Counted from the stretch's first letter, positions 1 through 11,161 are shown. The stretch: 64,000 nt of DNA from Amyelois transitella (GCF_032362555.1 NC_083526.1:7522001-7586000); one strand, 5' to 3'. The notes: generated by a model from the letters alone, not told the origin. Program-made: numbers and translations.

Positions 1-470
1 ACATAAAAGGCGACTAAGGTGAAGGCTTATAAACTTGGTATTCTTCTTTTAGCCGACGTGCTAGCAACCTGTCACTTTATGAATCTCAATTCATTCATTC
101 ATTCATATAGTCACGTCTATATGCCTTGCGGGGTAGACAGAGCAAAAGTCTTGAAGTGACTGGTAGACCACGTTCAGGTATTTGGCTTTATGGTAGAATT
201 GAGATTCAAATGGTGACAGGTTGCTAGCCCATCGCCTAAAACGAGAATCCCAAGTTTATAAGCCTATCCCTTAGTCGCCTCTTATGACATCCATGGGAAA
301 TGAGATGGAGTGGTCCTATTCTTTTTTATGTAGGTGCCGGGAACCGCACAGTACCCGGGAACCACACGGCACTCAATTCACCAAACAGCTGAACGTGGCC
401 TAACAGTATTTACAAGACTGTTATCTCTTGTCTTCCCCGCAAGGGATATAGACGTGATTATATGTATGTT
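1..470. repeat. Nested pair of TATG-tailed SINEs
   Basis: A plus-strand copy of the abundant short SINE (1-106, resuming near 374-470) is interrupted by a minus-strand copy of the same family (about 107-373). The inner copy is flanked by the direct repeat TCAATTCA, consistent with a target-site duplication. The outer copy ends in GTGATTATATGTATG. The 5' end of the inner copy shows a duplicated GGGAACC..CAC segment. Confidence 0.75.
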
Positions 471-488
471 GTAGTTATGAATGTGGTT

Positions 489-600
489 AAATCGAAGGAA
501 GTATTCAGAGATCGTGGCAAGCGTAAAAGGTGTAGTCTCTGCCTACTGATAATAGTAATCTGATTTTATGTATGTATGTATGTATATGTATGTTTGTAAT
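489..600 (+). repeat. RTE-like LINE 3' tail fragment
   Basis: A degenerate copy of the LINE 3' terminus, recognisable by the GTCTCTGCCTAC and GATTTTATGTATG motifs and a TATG microsatellite. It matches the tails of better copies at 22905-23098 and 57375-57690. No coding capacity remains. Confidence 0.6.
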
Positions 601-609
601 GAATCCTAC

Positions 610-3600
610 CTGACCAAAGCCAACCCTCGATGTACCACGCTATGAACCCCCTGGAGTGGCAGGAACACATCCCAGTACGCCCCGCTCAGCTCATTCGCCA
701 GCCCAGGGAGCAGGTACTTGTGGTTCAAATACTCAGTACGGTCTTTGTACTTCCCCAGGAGATCCCCCACGGGGTACTGGTCTTGCGTTCCCAGTCCTGT
801 GGGTAATTAATTAGACAAATATAAAGAAGAGAGCACAGACTTACATATCAATGCATAAACTTATTACTTTATAGGTACATCAAGGGGGAAATCATCATGT
901 CTTATACTTGATCCTGATACTAGAAAAATAATTTATTTTTCAGACATTTATTTACATGTTTAGTTTTAATTTCTTTTTGTAGTATTGATCTTTAATAAAG
1001 CGTGTGACGTAGTTTTTGAGGGTTTTTTAAATGTGAAAATGAGGACGTTTAATTTAAATAAAAATAGGCTTAAACGACTCAGAAGCATGGGTATAGTCTA
1101 TGTTTAAAAGGATGCAGTTGTTTCAAATGTCACCCTGTATAATTACGAGAATAATATAAAATATTACATACATACATATCATTACGTCTATATCCCTTGC
1201 GGGGTACACAGAGTCAACAGTCTTGAAAATACTGAAAGGCCACGTTCAGCTGCTTGGCTTAATGATAGAATTGAGGTTCAAATGCCACTATTTGAAAGGT
1301 TGCTAGCCCATCGCCTAAAAAAGAATCCCAAGTTTGTAACACACTTCTTTTGTATAAATGTTCAAGTTACATTGGCTAATTTGTTTCTGTAACACTTCTC
1401 CCAAAGAAGCATGCATTGAATCAATTGTGCCAAGTTTAGTCTAATGTAAACAAGACATTAAACATATCGAAGATGCCATTATAGGTTTGTTTTTGAATAA
1501 TGAACTATAAAACACTTACAATAAGATTCATTACAGTTTGAAGCAAGGATGTACACATACAAAAATAAATTTATTGCTATGTTGCGTTCCTCAATATTAT
1601 TTCTAGAAAATTTGTACCAGAAATTCCCAAAACATCATCTGACTCACATTAAAAACATTATATTATTATATGAATGAATGAAATTTAGTCTATAAAAAAC
1701 CAAGTCCCCTTTCTAATGACATCCATAGGGATATAGATGTCGTAAGAAGCGACTAAGCACTTTCGCCGATCGCCTAGTGCAATCAACAACATCCGAGTTG
1801 TCTCCGTTCCCCCTAGGATTAATATTTGGGTCCAATACAATTTTTAATGTGTGGCGACATGTCTACGCCACTCGTCACAACATCCAATCAAACAACTACT
1901 GTCAATCATCGCGAAAAATTGACGCGCTCAACCAAAAGCAGCGAAGAATCTAAATCGTGATTTCAATGATTTCATGGATGTTAAGAATGCTGCCCGGTTC
2001 CAGGATTCTACCTTTCACTACCCAAAGGTTGGCTGGAAGAGATTCCATAGCGATAAGTCCGCCTTTGCTCAACATATTCATAATGTGAAGTAGAAACACT
2101 ACTACATATGTATTTTTTATGGGCAATAAAGATAATTTGTATAATTGCAATCATCGTTTTGCTTGACTTTTTATATGTATGCTGTAACTATTATGCAGTC
2201 GTTTTTTATTTATTTAGCCTAATATACGACCCTGATAAACCCCACGACGGTGATGAGAACAGATTGTAAAATATATAAGCTTATCACGTCTTAATCAAAT
2301 TCAAATTCAAAATTTTTATTCATTATTTAGGTATAGGATACTTCATATCGCTTAACGAGACGTGCTTATGCATACTATGACGCTTGCAACTTTTTGCATC
2401 GTTATATTATCTCAGAAACGATAGCTTTATTGAAAAAAAATATTGAGAGTAATTTTCCCATAAAACTTACCGTTTTGAAGAAAATCATGAAAAACCCATT
2501 TTTTTACCTTTGCCCTTGGGTAATTTTTTTTTCCTTAAACCGGAATCATGGGGAATTTTGTAATAATGCTTTTGATTGTGTTTTAAACAATTATACTCAT
2601 TTTCAGCTTGGTGGGAATTAATGTAGCTTCATTCTTATTTTTTGGTCTAAATTGACCGGACTACTTACTACAGAACGCGAACTCAACAGCAGTAGCTCAA
2701 TAGAGAAATCTCTTTAATTATTATAGGCCTAGCCGTAATTGGGTCCAATAGATATTTATAAGATGTTGTGGCGACATCTCTACGCCATTCGCCACAAACA
2801 TCAAATCAAACAACTACTGTCAATCATCGCGAAGAAAATGACGCGCTCAACCAATAGCAGCGAAGAATCTGAGACGCGATTTCAAAGATTTCACGGATTG
2901 GAGCTATATATACAACCTCCGACACAACATCGTTGGAGCCGCGGTTCCCCAGGCATAACTCCTAGCCTGGCGGAAGATCTTCCCTTTGGTGGCGGTCGAG
3001 CCGAATCATCGCTCCCGCCAAATTGGTGACCCCGACGTGATTGGAAGCAACCTTCTCCATCATCATCAACTCCAATCCTCAGCATCACTCCTCACTCTGC
3101 AAGCAGTCTCACAGCTAGCCAGCAAACTGGGTATCGCAGCAGGTCCATCGCAGCCAACGCAACGAGCTTCCTGGTCCTGTCTCCACCCGCACTCACTCTC
3201 ATCTACTTCAGCGACCGACGCATCTACCGCAGCCCACGCCTGGATCTCTTCAACGGCCGCTCTTCTCTCCAGCGTGGCAGCTCTGCACGACTTCTCCCGG
3301 CGCTAACAAGTCGACTTCGCTCTCTACTGTCTCGACTCACCGCAGACTACGAGCAACGCAACGGCTCACTCCTGACTCACTAGGACTTCGAGCAACTTCC
3401 GACTCACTGGAAGACAACTGGCACTTGCAAGCTACAACTGAAGCACAGATTGCACAGCAAGACCAAGACTTCAGACCTCCGGTCTTGGGGGGGAGTACTG
3501 TGGCGACATCTCTACGCCATTCGCCACAAACATCAAATCAAACAACTACTGTCAATCATCGCGAAGAAAATGACGCGCTCAACCAATAGCAGCGAAGAAT

Positions 3601-6600
3601 CTGAGACGCGATTTCAAAGATTTCACGGATTGGAGCTATATATACAACCTCCGACACAACATCGTTGGAGCCGCGGTTCCCCAGGCATAACTCCTAGCCT
3701 GGCGGAAGATCTTCCCTTTGGTGGCGGTCGAGCCGAATCATCGCTCCCGCCAAAATGTCATTGTCAGAGTTACTCAAAATGGAGAAATAAACCATCCACG
3801 CGAAGACAGACATCCGCGCGGACGGAGTCGCGGGGGGAAGCTAGTCGCTTAATAATTGTCAAAACGTATGGTTTAACAACATTGGTTGACGTCAAATAAA
3901 TTACTTAAAAGTAAGTTTACTGCCGCTTCCAAGGCGTCAGTGCAGAAGAAGCGGTAACAAACTGCACTGCAGCATTTTCTTCAATCCCAACTCACAATTC
4001 AAAGCGATAACGCCTGTCGTACAAACGCAAAAGCACCGTTCGTTGCCTTCTACGACAATGGTGTCAGGTGTCGCGCACTGGCGGCCCGCCAGCGACCAAG
4101 GCTGGTGCGTCACGCGGGCACAGGAATGCTAGAGGTGCAATCGTTCCAATACGAATTACATTTGGATGACAAGGAACGTAGGTACATATCGAAACAGCGC
4201 AATCATGATGAGAAAAAAATAAATTTAATATATACATACATACATGCATACATATAATCACGTCTATATCCCTTGCGGGGTAGACAGAGCCAACAGTCTT
4301 GAAAATACATACAGGCCACGTTCAGCTTTTTGGCTTGATGCTAGAATTGAGATTCAAATAGTGACAGGTTGCCAGCCCATCGCCTAGAAGAAGAATCCCA
4401 AGTTTATAAGCCTATCCCTTAGTCGCCTTTTACGACATCCATGGGAACGAGATGGAGTGGTCCTATCCACATGACCACTTCATCTCTTTCCCATGGATGT
4501 CGTAAAAGGCGACTAAGGGATATGCTTATAAACTTGGGATTCTTCATTTAGGCGACGGGCTAGCAACTGTGCAACCTGTCACTATTTGAATTTCAATTCT
4601 ATCATTGAGCCAAACAACTGAACGTGGCCTTTCAGTTTTTCAAGGCAGTTGCCTCTGTCTACCCTACAAGGCCGTGATTAATTGAATTGAGTAAGCCCCG
4701 AAGGAAGATTGAGACTTGAGTAACGAGAAACTAACTCAACGACACTGAAGCATTTATTTCTTAAATATGGTTATAACAGGTCTGAAATATCTACAACACA
4801 TATGAGTATTTTACCTCTCCTCCTAAGGTGTCGGAATTATATACATACTACTCTGTCAAGAAAGTAGCAGGAAAAGATCAATAATACACAAACTGTTTGT
4901 TATTCATCCAAATTTATTTTATCACCTTCAAAATATGCTCCTTTAGAAACGATACACTTACGCCAACGAATAATCCAATCATCAAAACATTTTTTAAACG
5001 CTGTTTCCGGTATTGAGGTCAGTTCTCGCCGCAAATTCTCTTTTATGTCTTCTACCGATTGAAAACGGGTGCCACGAAATGGTAATTTGAGTTTAGGAAA
5101 AAGAAAAAAGTCGGCTGGAGCCATATCTGGTGAATATGGTGGTTGCTCGATGGTATTTGTTGAGTGTTTGGTTAAAAATTCGTTCACAATGATGGCCTTG
5201 TGCGAAGGTGCATTATCATGGTGCAAAATCCAAGAATTTTCTTTCCACAAATCTGGTTTTTTTCGTCGGATTTGCTCTCTTAAACGCCGCATAACACTCA
5301 AATAATATTCCTTATTTACCGTTTGACCTTCCGGCAAGAATTCCGAGTGCACAACACCGCGATAGTCAAAGAAAACAGTCAACATGACTTTGACTTTTGA
5401 ACGACTTTGGCGTGGTTTTTTCGGTTTCGGTTCAATTGGAAGGCGCCACTCCGAAGCTTGTTGACTAGTTTGCATGTCAAACTCGTAAACCCACGTCTCG
5501 TCACCAGTAACAATGCGTTTCATGAATGTTGGGTCGGAATTGACTCGTTCTAGCATGTCCTCAGCGACTCTCATGCGATTGAGTTTTTGAAAAAAATTCA
5601 GGTCTTTTGGGACTAGCCGAGCGGCAACATGTTTCATGCCCAAATTATTAGTTAAAATGGTACGGATCGACTCGTGAGATACAGAAAGTTCGGTGGCTAT
5701 CTCTCTCAAAGTTGAATGAGGATTTTCAGTCACTATTTCCTTCACTTTTGCGATGTTAACTTCAGTTGCAGACGTTGATGGCCTACCAGAGCGAGGCAAA
5801 TCTTCCATCACATCTCGACCGCTTTTGAACGCTTTGTACTACTCATAAGCACGAGTTTTTGATAAAGTCGATTCACCGTAAGCCTTCTGTAACATTTTCA
5901 GTGACTCCGAACACGATATTCCATTGGCAATGCAAAATTTAAGACAAACTCTTTGTTCGATGTTTTTATCCATTATGAAATTAGCAATACACACTAGATA
6001 TGATATAACTAAAAATAGCACTGTATTTAATGTAAACAACAGATGCAACTCAAACTCCGCGCCAAAATGGAAAACAGTTGTGCCAATCTAACAACAACAA
6101 AAAAAAACAAAAATTTGAATTTGGAACCATAAATAAATAATCCATTCCCGATACTTTTCTGACTGAATGTATATCTATACTAATATTATTAAGCTGAAGA
6201 GTTTGTTTGTTTGAACGCGCTAATATCAGGAACTACGGGTCCGAATTAAAAAATTCTTTTTGTGTTGAATAGACCATTTATCGAGGAAGGCTTTAAGCTA
6301 TATAACGTCACGCTGCAACTATTGGGAGCGAAAAAATAATGGAATATGTAAAAAAAGACGGGGTAAATTATTCATCCTTGTGGGCTTCAATGATGCCGAA
6401 AATGGTATCCTGCCTTCTCGCCGAAAATTGTTTAGCGGATTATCACTTGCCAACCAACGGTTCGCCTGATTTTCACTTTGACAACTAACGATTGTCAAAT
6501 TTTTGTATGATAACGTTTCATTTGGTAGAATTATTGTTAAGCTCATTATTATAATGACAGAACACGTTTCGGGCACTTATCATTTATCAAATCCTTCACT

Positions 6601-9600
6601 AGGCCAGACAACTTTTAGACGAATAACGTTTCGTCTGTATAACAGTACCTTTTTCGTACATTTATGTTATGATATAAAATAAACTAATTTCGACATGCAA
6701 TTTTTATTAAAGAATTACAAAAAAAAAATTAACACTTTAAATTAGCAGCAATGCACATTAATAATTTTCATGTGAATATGAAGATTTGTGTTCAAGAATT
6801 CTGTTGATTCTTTCGTCTTTGTCTAAGTATTTTTTTTTTCTTAGGTTCTGGTGGGGCACCTGTTAATATATTTTCTATTTCCCCCTCGTTGGCAACGGTT
6901 TCCTTTATTAACGTAGTTGAGGTGAAATCGAAAGAAATCGGTTAGGTTAGGTTAGAACTGCGACCATCAACGCACGAGCCGAGCGAGCGAAGCGAGCGTG
7001 CCGCGGCAGCGGCCGGCGAAGTGCCAGAACCGAATCGCTTTTGTTTCACTACACAGGGCACTTGAATATTAGCTACAGTAGAAAAATAATTATGGAAAAA
7101 AAAAAACAATAATATATTATTTGGTAAACAATACATAAAATTAAATGAATATTACTCTAACTGAAACGTTTGCTACTTAAAAGTTTGCCTTGTGAAAAGT
7201 ATCATTATAAAAGCCAGACCAAACGTACAGTTGGCAATAGTTAAGTTGGGAAATGAAACAAAATTAAGTGATATAGTTGGCAAATGATTATTCCGCGAAA
7301 TAAAATTCTGCGAAACGTTGATTGGCAAGTGATGATCTGCCAAACGATTTTCGCCGAAAAGGCAGAGAACCGCCGAAAATAACTATTACACGCGGACGAA
7401 GTCGCGGGCACAAATAGTTTTAAATAAACAGCGAATAAATTCTCTGTCTAATTGTGATCGTTTTGTCTATTCTCGTGTGTTATCGTAAACATTATTATAG
7501 TTTACGATGTAGGAAAATTTTGCGGCGCTTACGCATGTTGTGCAAGGTGAACATTGGTATGCTAGTTTTGTCGGCAGGGAGATAAATCCAAGTATGGCAT
7601 TAGAGCAAGAAGTTCAGTTCTTTTTGATCGCATATAATTCGTCAGGAAGTATGCAGGGATCGTGGCAAGTGGAAAGAGGTAGTCTCTGCCTACCCCTCCG
7701 GGAAAGAGGCGTGAGTTTATGTATGTATGTATGTATGTATAATTCGTCATTACAGTTAGTGCTTAAAAACTAGGATAATAAACCGTCTTTTTGTCGTCAG
7801 CCTGATTATATATTATATTATACATATTTTTTATTATTATGAGCATCACTGCATAGTATCAAATCATATTATATAAATCATATCAAATCAAATTTATAAT
7901 TCTCTCAATGATTATTTTTACATTAAAATCATTATCATTCAGCTGAACGTGGCCTGTCAATCTTTTAAGACTGTTTGGCTCTGTTAACCCCACATCTGAT
8001 TAAATGAATGAATTTATTAACGAATTATGGATTTATAATTGGGATTCTTTTTTTTAGGCGATGGGCTAGCAACCTGTCACTATTTGAATCTCAATTCTAT
8101 CATTAAGCCAAATAGCTGAACGTGGCCATTCAGTCTTTTCAAGACTGTTGGCTCTGTCTACCCCGCAAGGGATGTAGACGTGACAATATGTATGTATGTA
8201 TTATGGATTTATAGATCTCACCTGGAGGCGGTACATTCTGCAGCTCAATCTTCGTGGGATTGTATAAATCCCCAGTCGTATTACAAATATTGTTAATCTG
8301 ACTGGCGTCCAGCAGCCTCGGAGGGAGTTCCCTGATGCTGTACTGCAGCATGGAGCTCACGAATCGAAGGTTGGACTCGTAGTCTTCGTCAGACGACCCA
8401 AGTTTGAAGGTCGCCCATGTTGGGTCGAAGGGAGAACGCTGAGAGAAGTCCACGGTTCCTTTGATGCCGTCCATGTTGATTATGGTCCTGTGGTGAAAAT
8501 AATTTTAGTGTGTGAAGGTAATCATCATTTAAACTGATTGCAAAAAAGGAGGAGGTTTCTTAATTTTAACAGTCATCAGTCATATGGTAGTCGGAAGAAT
8601 ATGCCTGATAAAAGTGAATGCGAGATAAGTTACCTCACAATGGAAATTGATCCATTAGTACAGTCGGAAAAGTTTAAGTCACGAGAAAATTATCAGAGGT
8701 CAAAACACTTGAAGACTGCTTAACGTTTTTTCTAATTAATTTTCATAGGTTTATGTACTTTAAAACGTTAATGAGTTATTTCCACACGCGTGTTTCATCT
8801 GGCCAGATTGGCATATTTACAAACAGAGTATCAAGAATGTGAAACTACAATGTGTGTAAAACAACACTTCTCCCTTAGAGGAAATAGGTTAAATTCCTTC
8901 AAATTAAGTTATAAGTCGATGTTAACTTGTAAATCAGGAAAAATTCAGTATTTTTTACCTTAGATTTAACAACATTTAATTCCCATTCAATGCAAATAAA
9001 GACTTTTTAAGCGTTAGACCACTGCTGGGCAAATGTTTCAGACATCCAGACATCATATCTATTGTCTTTTCAGTCCTCTTAAGAAGGTGTTCATTCTACA
9101 AATCCTATTAGTATCTCAAAAATATACTATACTATTCTACTCACTTTGTACTTTTTGGATCCATCGGCCTTAACTTCGCACACGCCAGAAAACTATCCGA
9201 ATGTCGATGATCATATATCACGACGTACAAACTGCGCTTCGTCACTTCCATGTCACTTCTCAACACGTTCAACACTTCATTCTTGTATAGAGTCTTCACT
9301 TTTCTAACACTACCATCTGTAGCTACTTTAACGAGGCCTAGACGAGCGTCCAGATCTCCTACACTCATACCATCGCCACTGTTATCAGGATCGAATACTA
9401 TCTGCAGGATATTACAATTATCTTCATTGTTACCTCTATCAGAATCAAATATATCTGTCACGAACAGTTTCCATTTATGTTCAGTGATCTCGACTTTATC
9501 AGGAATAGCTTTAATGTGATACAAATCTGATTGTACATAGGAATCAGCCTCATCAAATTCAGGGGCGGTCAACCATCTGAAATGCAAAGTGCCAGCTATG

Positions 9601-11006
9601 GGAGACGAGAATTTCGCCATAGCATGTTTCTCGTATTTTTCTTCAGTTGATAGAATAGAGGCACAAATTATTCTGTCTCTTTCTGCTGTTTCAAAAACAA
9701 TACTTTTCCCCCAAAGTCCATTTAACCCAGTTAAGCTATTCCTGCTTTCAAATTCCGCATGATCTTTCCCTGGAATAATAAGATACCCTAATTCTTCTGT
9801 CAAATCTATCAGCTCCCTGCCAAGATTGGCTTCAGAGCATCTAGTATCTGAGATGTCCCTGTAGTCGACTGGGAATTCGTGTATGGTCCATCTCCAGACC
9901 CCGTCAGGGTACTGGAGGGTTGGCTTCAGGTTTGTTCTGATGCTGATGAGCGTTTCATTCTTCTGGGAGAACTCGATCTCTCCGTGGAGGCCATGCTGTG
10001 ATATGTAGGCCCGTAGCACTAAGCTGCTGGCGATTTCTGTAAAGCAGAAGAAAAATAATAATTTTTTAAAGACCTTCACAACATGATGTCGTAAAAGCGA
10101 TTAAGGGATAGGCTTATGAACTTAGGATTCTTCTTGTAAGCGTTGGGCTAGCAACCTATCAGTATTTAAATGTCAATTTTATCATAAAGCCAAGCTGTTG
10201 AACGCGGGCTATCAGTCTTCACGACTGTTGGCTCTGTCTAACCCGCAAGGGATAAAGACATGATTATATGTATGTATGTATACCAATTAATTCATTTACG
10301 AAGTAAATTGTGAACAAAAAATCTTGCAATCTAACTTTGAAATTTTGAAATCATAACTCTTCTTTTTTAGATAGTTGTTTATATGTCTACTTTTCATCTC
10401 TGGAATATTGTTAAAATCTGACAAAGGACAAGGCAAAATTATTTAATAAAACCATTTGTATTTTTAATAATGAAGATAAATATTTTCTATTTTTATTTTC
10501 TGTTTGTTACAATAACACTAAGTACACTAAAAGACTTGTAAATGTTAAATAAAGGATATTTTTTTTTTGTAATTGTATGTATGTTTGTTAAATTAAACAT
10601 TAATTAACTTAAAAAACTGCGAAAGTTAATGAAACTAAACGGAAGTTCAAGACACGACCTTGAAATCAAGTTTCACTTCAACTTAACAATAACTTAACAT
10701 TGATCGTCCAATGACATTGCTTTCTCATAAGTCCTAAGTTACTTTGCAACTTACTTAGCACATTATTAAAATTACGACACTAAGCGAATAAACTTTACAT
10801 TGATCGTCCAATCGTCGCATTGCTTTCTCACAATTAATAAGTTACTTTGCAACTTACCTCACACGTTTCTAAAATTACGTCACAGAATCTAAGTGACACA
10901 TTTTTTCTATAATTATAACGTTGTAACTTAGCAGTAACTTACCAATAAAAAACAAAACAAACAAAACACTAAACTTTGGTATAACATGACTAATTTTGAT
11001 GTTCAT
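610..11006 (-). CDS. Rsod-like secreted protein with SOD-like domains (3' end outside window)
   Basis: Four coding exons are visible on the minus strand: 10943-11006, 9145-10036, 8222-8487 and 610-796. Phases agree at every junction, giving about 469 residues before the gene leaves the window at a GT donor beside 610. Exon 1 encodes a start methionine and a hydrophobic signal peptide (FVLFF core), so the product is probably secreted or membrane-bound. The rest looks like degenerate repeats of the Cu/Zn superoxide dismutase fold: HGEIEFSQ, IKGTVDFSQ, and late in the protein YPVGDLLGK followed by GVHSVVHRG. WTIHEFP resembles the SOD HVHEF motif, but the first histidine is replaced by threonine, so dismutase activity is doubtful. 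An N-glycosylation site (NET) is present. The nearest family I recall is insect Rsod (related to SOD); that name is inferred, the exon structure is seen. Intron 3 (797-8221) is 7.4 kb and stuffed with transposons. Confidence 0.75.
890..1135 (+). repeat. Dispersed repeat, second copy at 63160-63410
   Basis: About 240 bases matching 63160-63410 in the same orientation, with shared segments such as GTAGTATTGATCTTTAATA (one mismatch) and AAGCATGGGTAT, both ending in TGTCACCCTGTATA. The right-hand copy carries an extra AT-rich stretch. The terminal CACCCTGTATA suggests the end of a DNA transposon, but no inverted partner was found. Confidence 0.7.
1158..1342 (-). repeat. TATG-tailed SINE, 5'-truncated
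   Basis: Reverse-orientation copy beginning with the CATACATACATA tail and ending around the CCCAAGTTTGTAA segment. The 5' third of the SINE is missing. Confidence 0.7.
1850..1990 (+). repeat. Partial LTR of the TGTGGCGACA family
   Basis: Starts TGTGGCGACATG and is recognisably related to the 256-base LTRs at 2767-3022 and 3499-3754, but diverged and truncated near the ATTTCATGG segment. The sequence after it (about 2030-2160) resembles a LINE 3' end with GATAAGTCCGCCTTTG, also found near 52110. Confidence 0.7.
2767..3754 (+). mobile_element. Non-autonomous LTR retrotransposon (TRIM-like) with identical LTRs
   Basis: Two 256-base direct repeats, 2767-3022 and 3499-3754, appear identical by eye and begin TGTGGCGACA. 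They flank a 476-base interior. A primer-binding-site candidate (TGGTGACCCCGACGTGA) starts one base after the left LTR, and a G-rich polypurine tract (GGGGGGGAG) lies just before the right LTR. The 4-base repeat ATGT occurs at 2763-2766 and 3755-3758 as a target-site duplication. The interior holds no gag, protease or reverse-transcriptase motifs, so the element must rely on enzymes from elsewhere. Identical LTRs indicate recent insertion. The 4-base duplication fits Ty3/gypsy-type integration, which is inference. It sits in Rsod intron 3, apparently inside an older Helitron-like end (3756-3844). Confidence 0.88.
3023..3498 (+). other. Interior of the TRIM-like element
   Basis: 476 bases between the LTRs. 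It has the primer-binding-site candidate at the left, serine- and alanine-rich open frames with no recognisable domain, and the polypurine tract at the right. I see no protein-coding function. Confidence 0.7.
3756..3844 (+). mobile_element. Helitron-like 3' end
   Basis: Ends CGCGGACGGAGTCGCG then GGAAGCTAGT, the GC-rich hairpin plus CTAGT terminus seen in the other Helitron-like copies here. The TRIM-like element lies directly upstream, so only the 3' end is visible. Confidence 0.6.
3845..3990 (+). repeat. Dispersed repeat with AAGAAGCGG..GCACTGCAGC
   Basis: Matches, in reverse complement, the insertion at 20775-20930 (shared AATAATTGTCAAAACGTATG and ACGTCAA segments). The motifs GCTTCCAA..GAAGAAGCGG..CAAACTGCACTGCAGC also recur at 58200-58350 and 60285-60420. 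The identity of this family is unknown to me. Confidence 0.65.
4232..4690. repeat. Two TATG-tailed SINEs in inverted orientation
   Basis: A minus copy (about 4232-4475, starting with its ATACATACATGC tail) meets a plus copy (about 4478-4690) at their 5' ends. This makes a long imperfect palindrome centred near 4477 on the shared GAGATGGAGTGGTCCTAT segment. The plus copy lacks a clean TATG tail. Confidence 0.75.
4843..6171 (-). mobile_element. Mariner element with imperfect terminal inverted repeats
   Basis: The transposase remnant (4900-5973) is bracketed by imperfect inverted ends: TCAAGAAAGTAGCAGGAA on the left pairs with the reverse complement of the right end, TCAGAAAAGTATCGGGAA (about 14 of 18 positions). 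TA dinucleotides lie at both outer borders, as expected for TA-targeted mariners. Borders are approximate to a few bases. Confidence 0.75.
4900..5973 (-). pseudogene. Mariner transposase, interrupted by one in-frame stop
   Basis: From ATG at 5973 to the stop at 4900 there are 357 sense positions, of which codon 45 (5839-5841) is TAG. The flanking YE/YKAF context suggests that this was a tryptophan codon (TGG to TAG). Otherwise the frame is open. The N-terminal part holds helix-turn-helix DNA-binding segments. The catalytic triad is intact: GDETW gives the first Asp, HHDNAPSH the second, and PADFF the third, with 34 residues between the last two, the DD34D signature of mariner transposases. 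The downstream fragment alone (4900-5811) lacks the first helix-turn-helix, so the copy is probably dead. A copy this intact suggests fairly recent mobility. Confidence 0.93.
6176..7418 (+). mobile_element. Helitron-like element split by a later insertion
   Basis: The left part (6176-6403) begins CTATACTAATATTATTAAGC and closely matches the intact copy at 36721-36991; the right part (7372-7418) ends CGCGGACGAAGTCGCG followed by GGCACAAATAGT. The two halves join correctly if the 968-base element between them and one TSD copy are removed. The terminal ATAGT is a variant of the usual CTAGT. Confidence 0.75.
6404..7371. mobile_element. Inverted-repeat DNA transposon with 9-base target duplication (Mutator-like, non-autonomous)
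   Basis: Long imperfect terminal inverted repeats of roughly 65 bases: the left end reads GGTATCCTGCCTTCTCGCCG, and the right end in reverse complement reads GGTTCTCTGCCTTTTCGGCG. Both continue into a shared ATCACTTGCCAA segment. GCCGAAAAT flanks the element at 6395-6403 and 7372-7380. A 9-base duplication with long inverted repeats is typical of Mutator-like elements. The interior encodes no transposase. It includes GC-rich sequence (6955-7030) and three TTAGG units near 6945. Confidence 0.75.
7640..7745 (+). repeat. RTE-like LINE 3' tail
   Basis: Carries ATCGTGGCAAGTGGAAAGAGG, TACCCCTCCGGGAAAGAGGC and a TATG microsatellite, the terminal ~100 bases of the LINE seen at 22905-23098 and 57375-57690. 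Heavily 5'-truncated. Confidence 0.8.
7935..8200 (+). repeat. TATG-tailed SINE copies
   Basis: A short fragment (7938-8005) is followed by a fuller copy (about 8040-8200) with AGGCGATGGGCTAGCAACC, the CTGAACGTGGCC segment and a TATGTATGTA tail. It lies just 20 bases from the donor side of Rsod exon 3 (8222). Confidence 0.8.
10086..10280 (+). repeat. TATG-tailed SINE
   Basis: Begins at GATGTCGTAAAAGCG and ends GATTATATGTATGTATGTA. It lies about 50 bases upstream (in gene direction) of the splice acceptor of Rsod exon 2 at 10037. Confidence 0.8.
10693..10886 (+). repeat. Tandem duplication of about 100 bases in Rsod intron 1
   Basis: Two diverged direct copies (about 10693-10783 and 10794-10886) share ACATTGATCGTCCAAT, CATTGCTTTCTCA, AAGTTACTTTGCAACTTAC and AAAATTACG. 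The copies sit within 60-250 bases of the first exon (10943-11006). No open frame is present. Confidence 0.7.
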
Positions 11007-11161
11007 TTTTACTATTAATCGTCATTTACTTAAGTGATGATATTGTATAGTCGTGTTCAACTCATGTTTGGAGTTTCACTACTGACTTCAAACTTCAAAG
11101 TGAAAGAAGCTAATAACTTAGCGAGCAGGATGACGATATAGTGGGAGGGAGATGGGAGATG

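Noticed and set aside
2986-3306. Ser/Ala-rich open frame inside the TRIM-like element as a gag gene
   Set aside because: No zinc knuckle or capsid motif; starts within the LTR; the element is better described as non-coding.
6942-6962. TTAGG units as a telomeric array
   Set aside because: Only three units, inside a DNA transposon; chance or transposon sequence is more likely.
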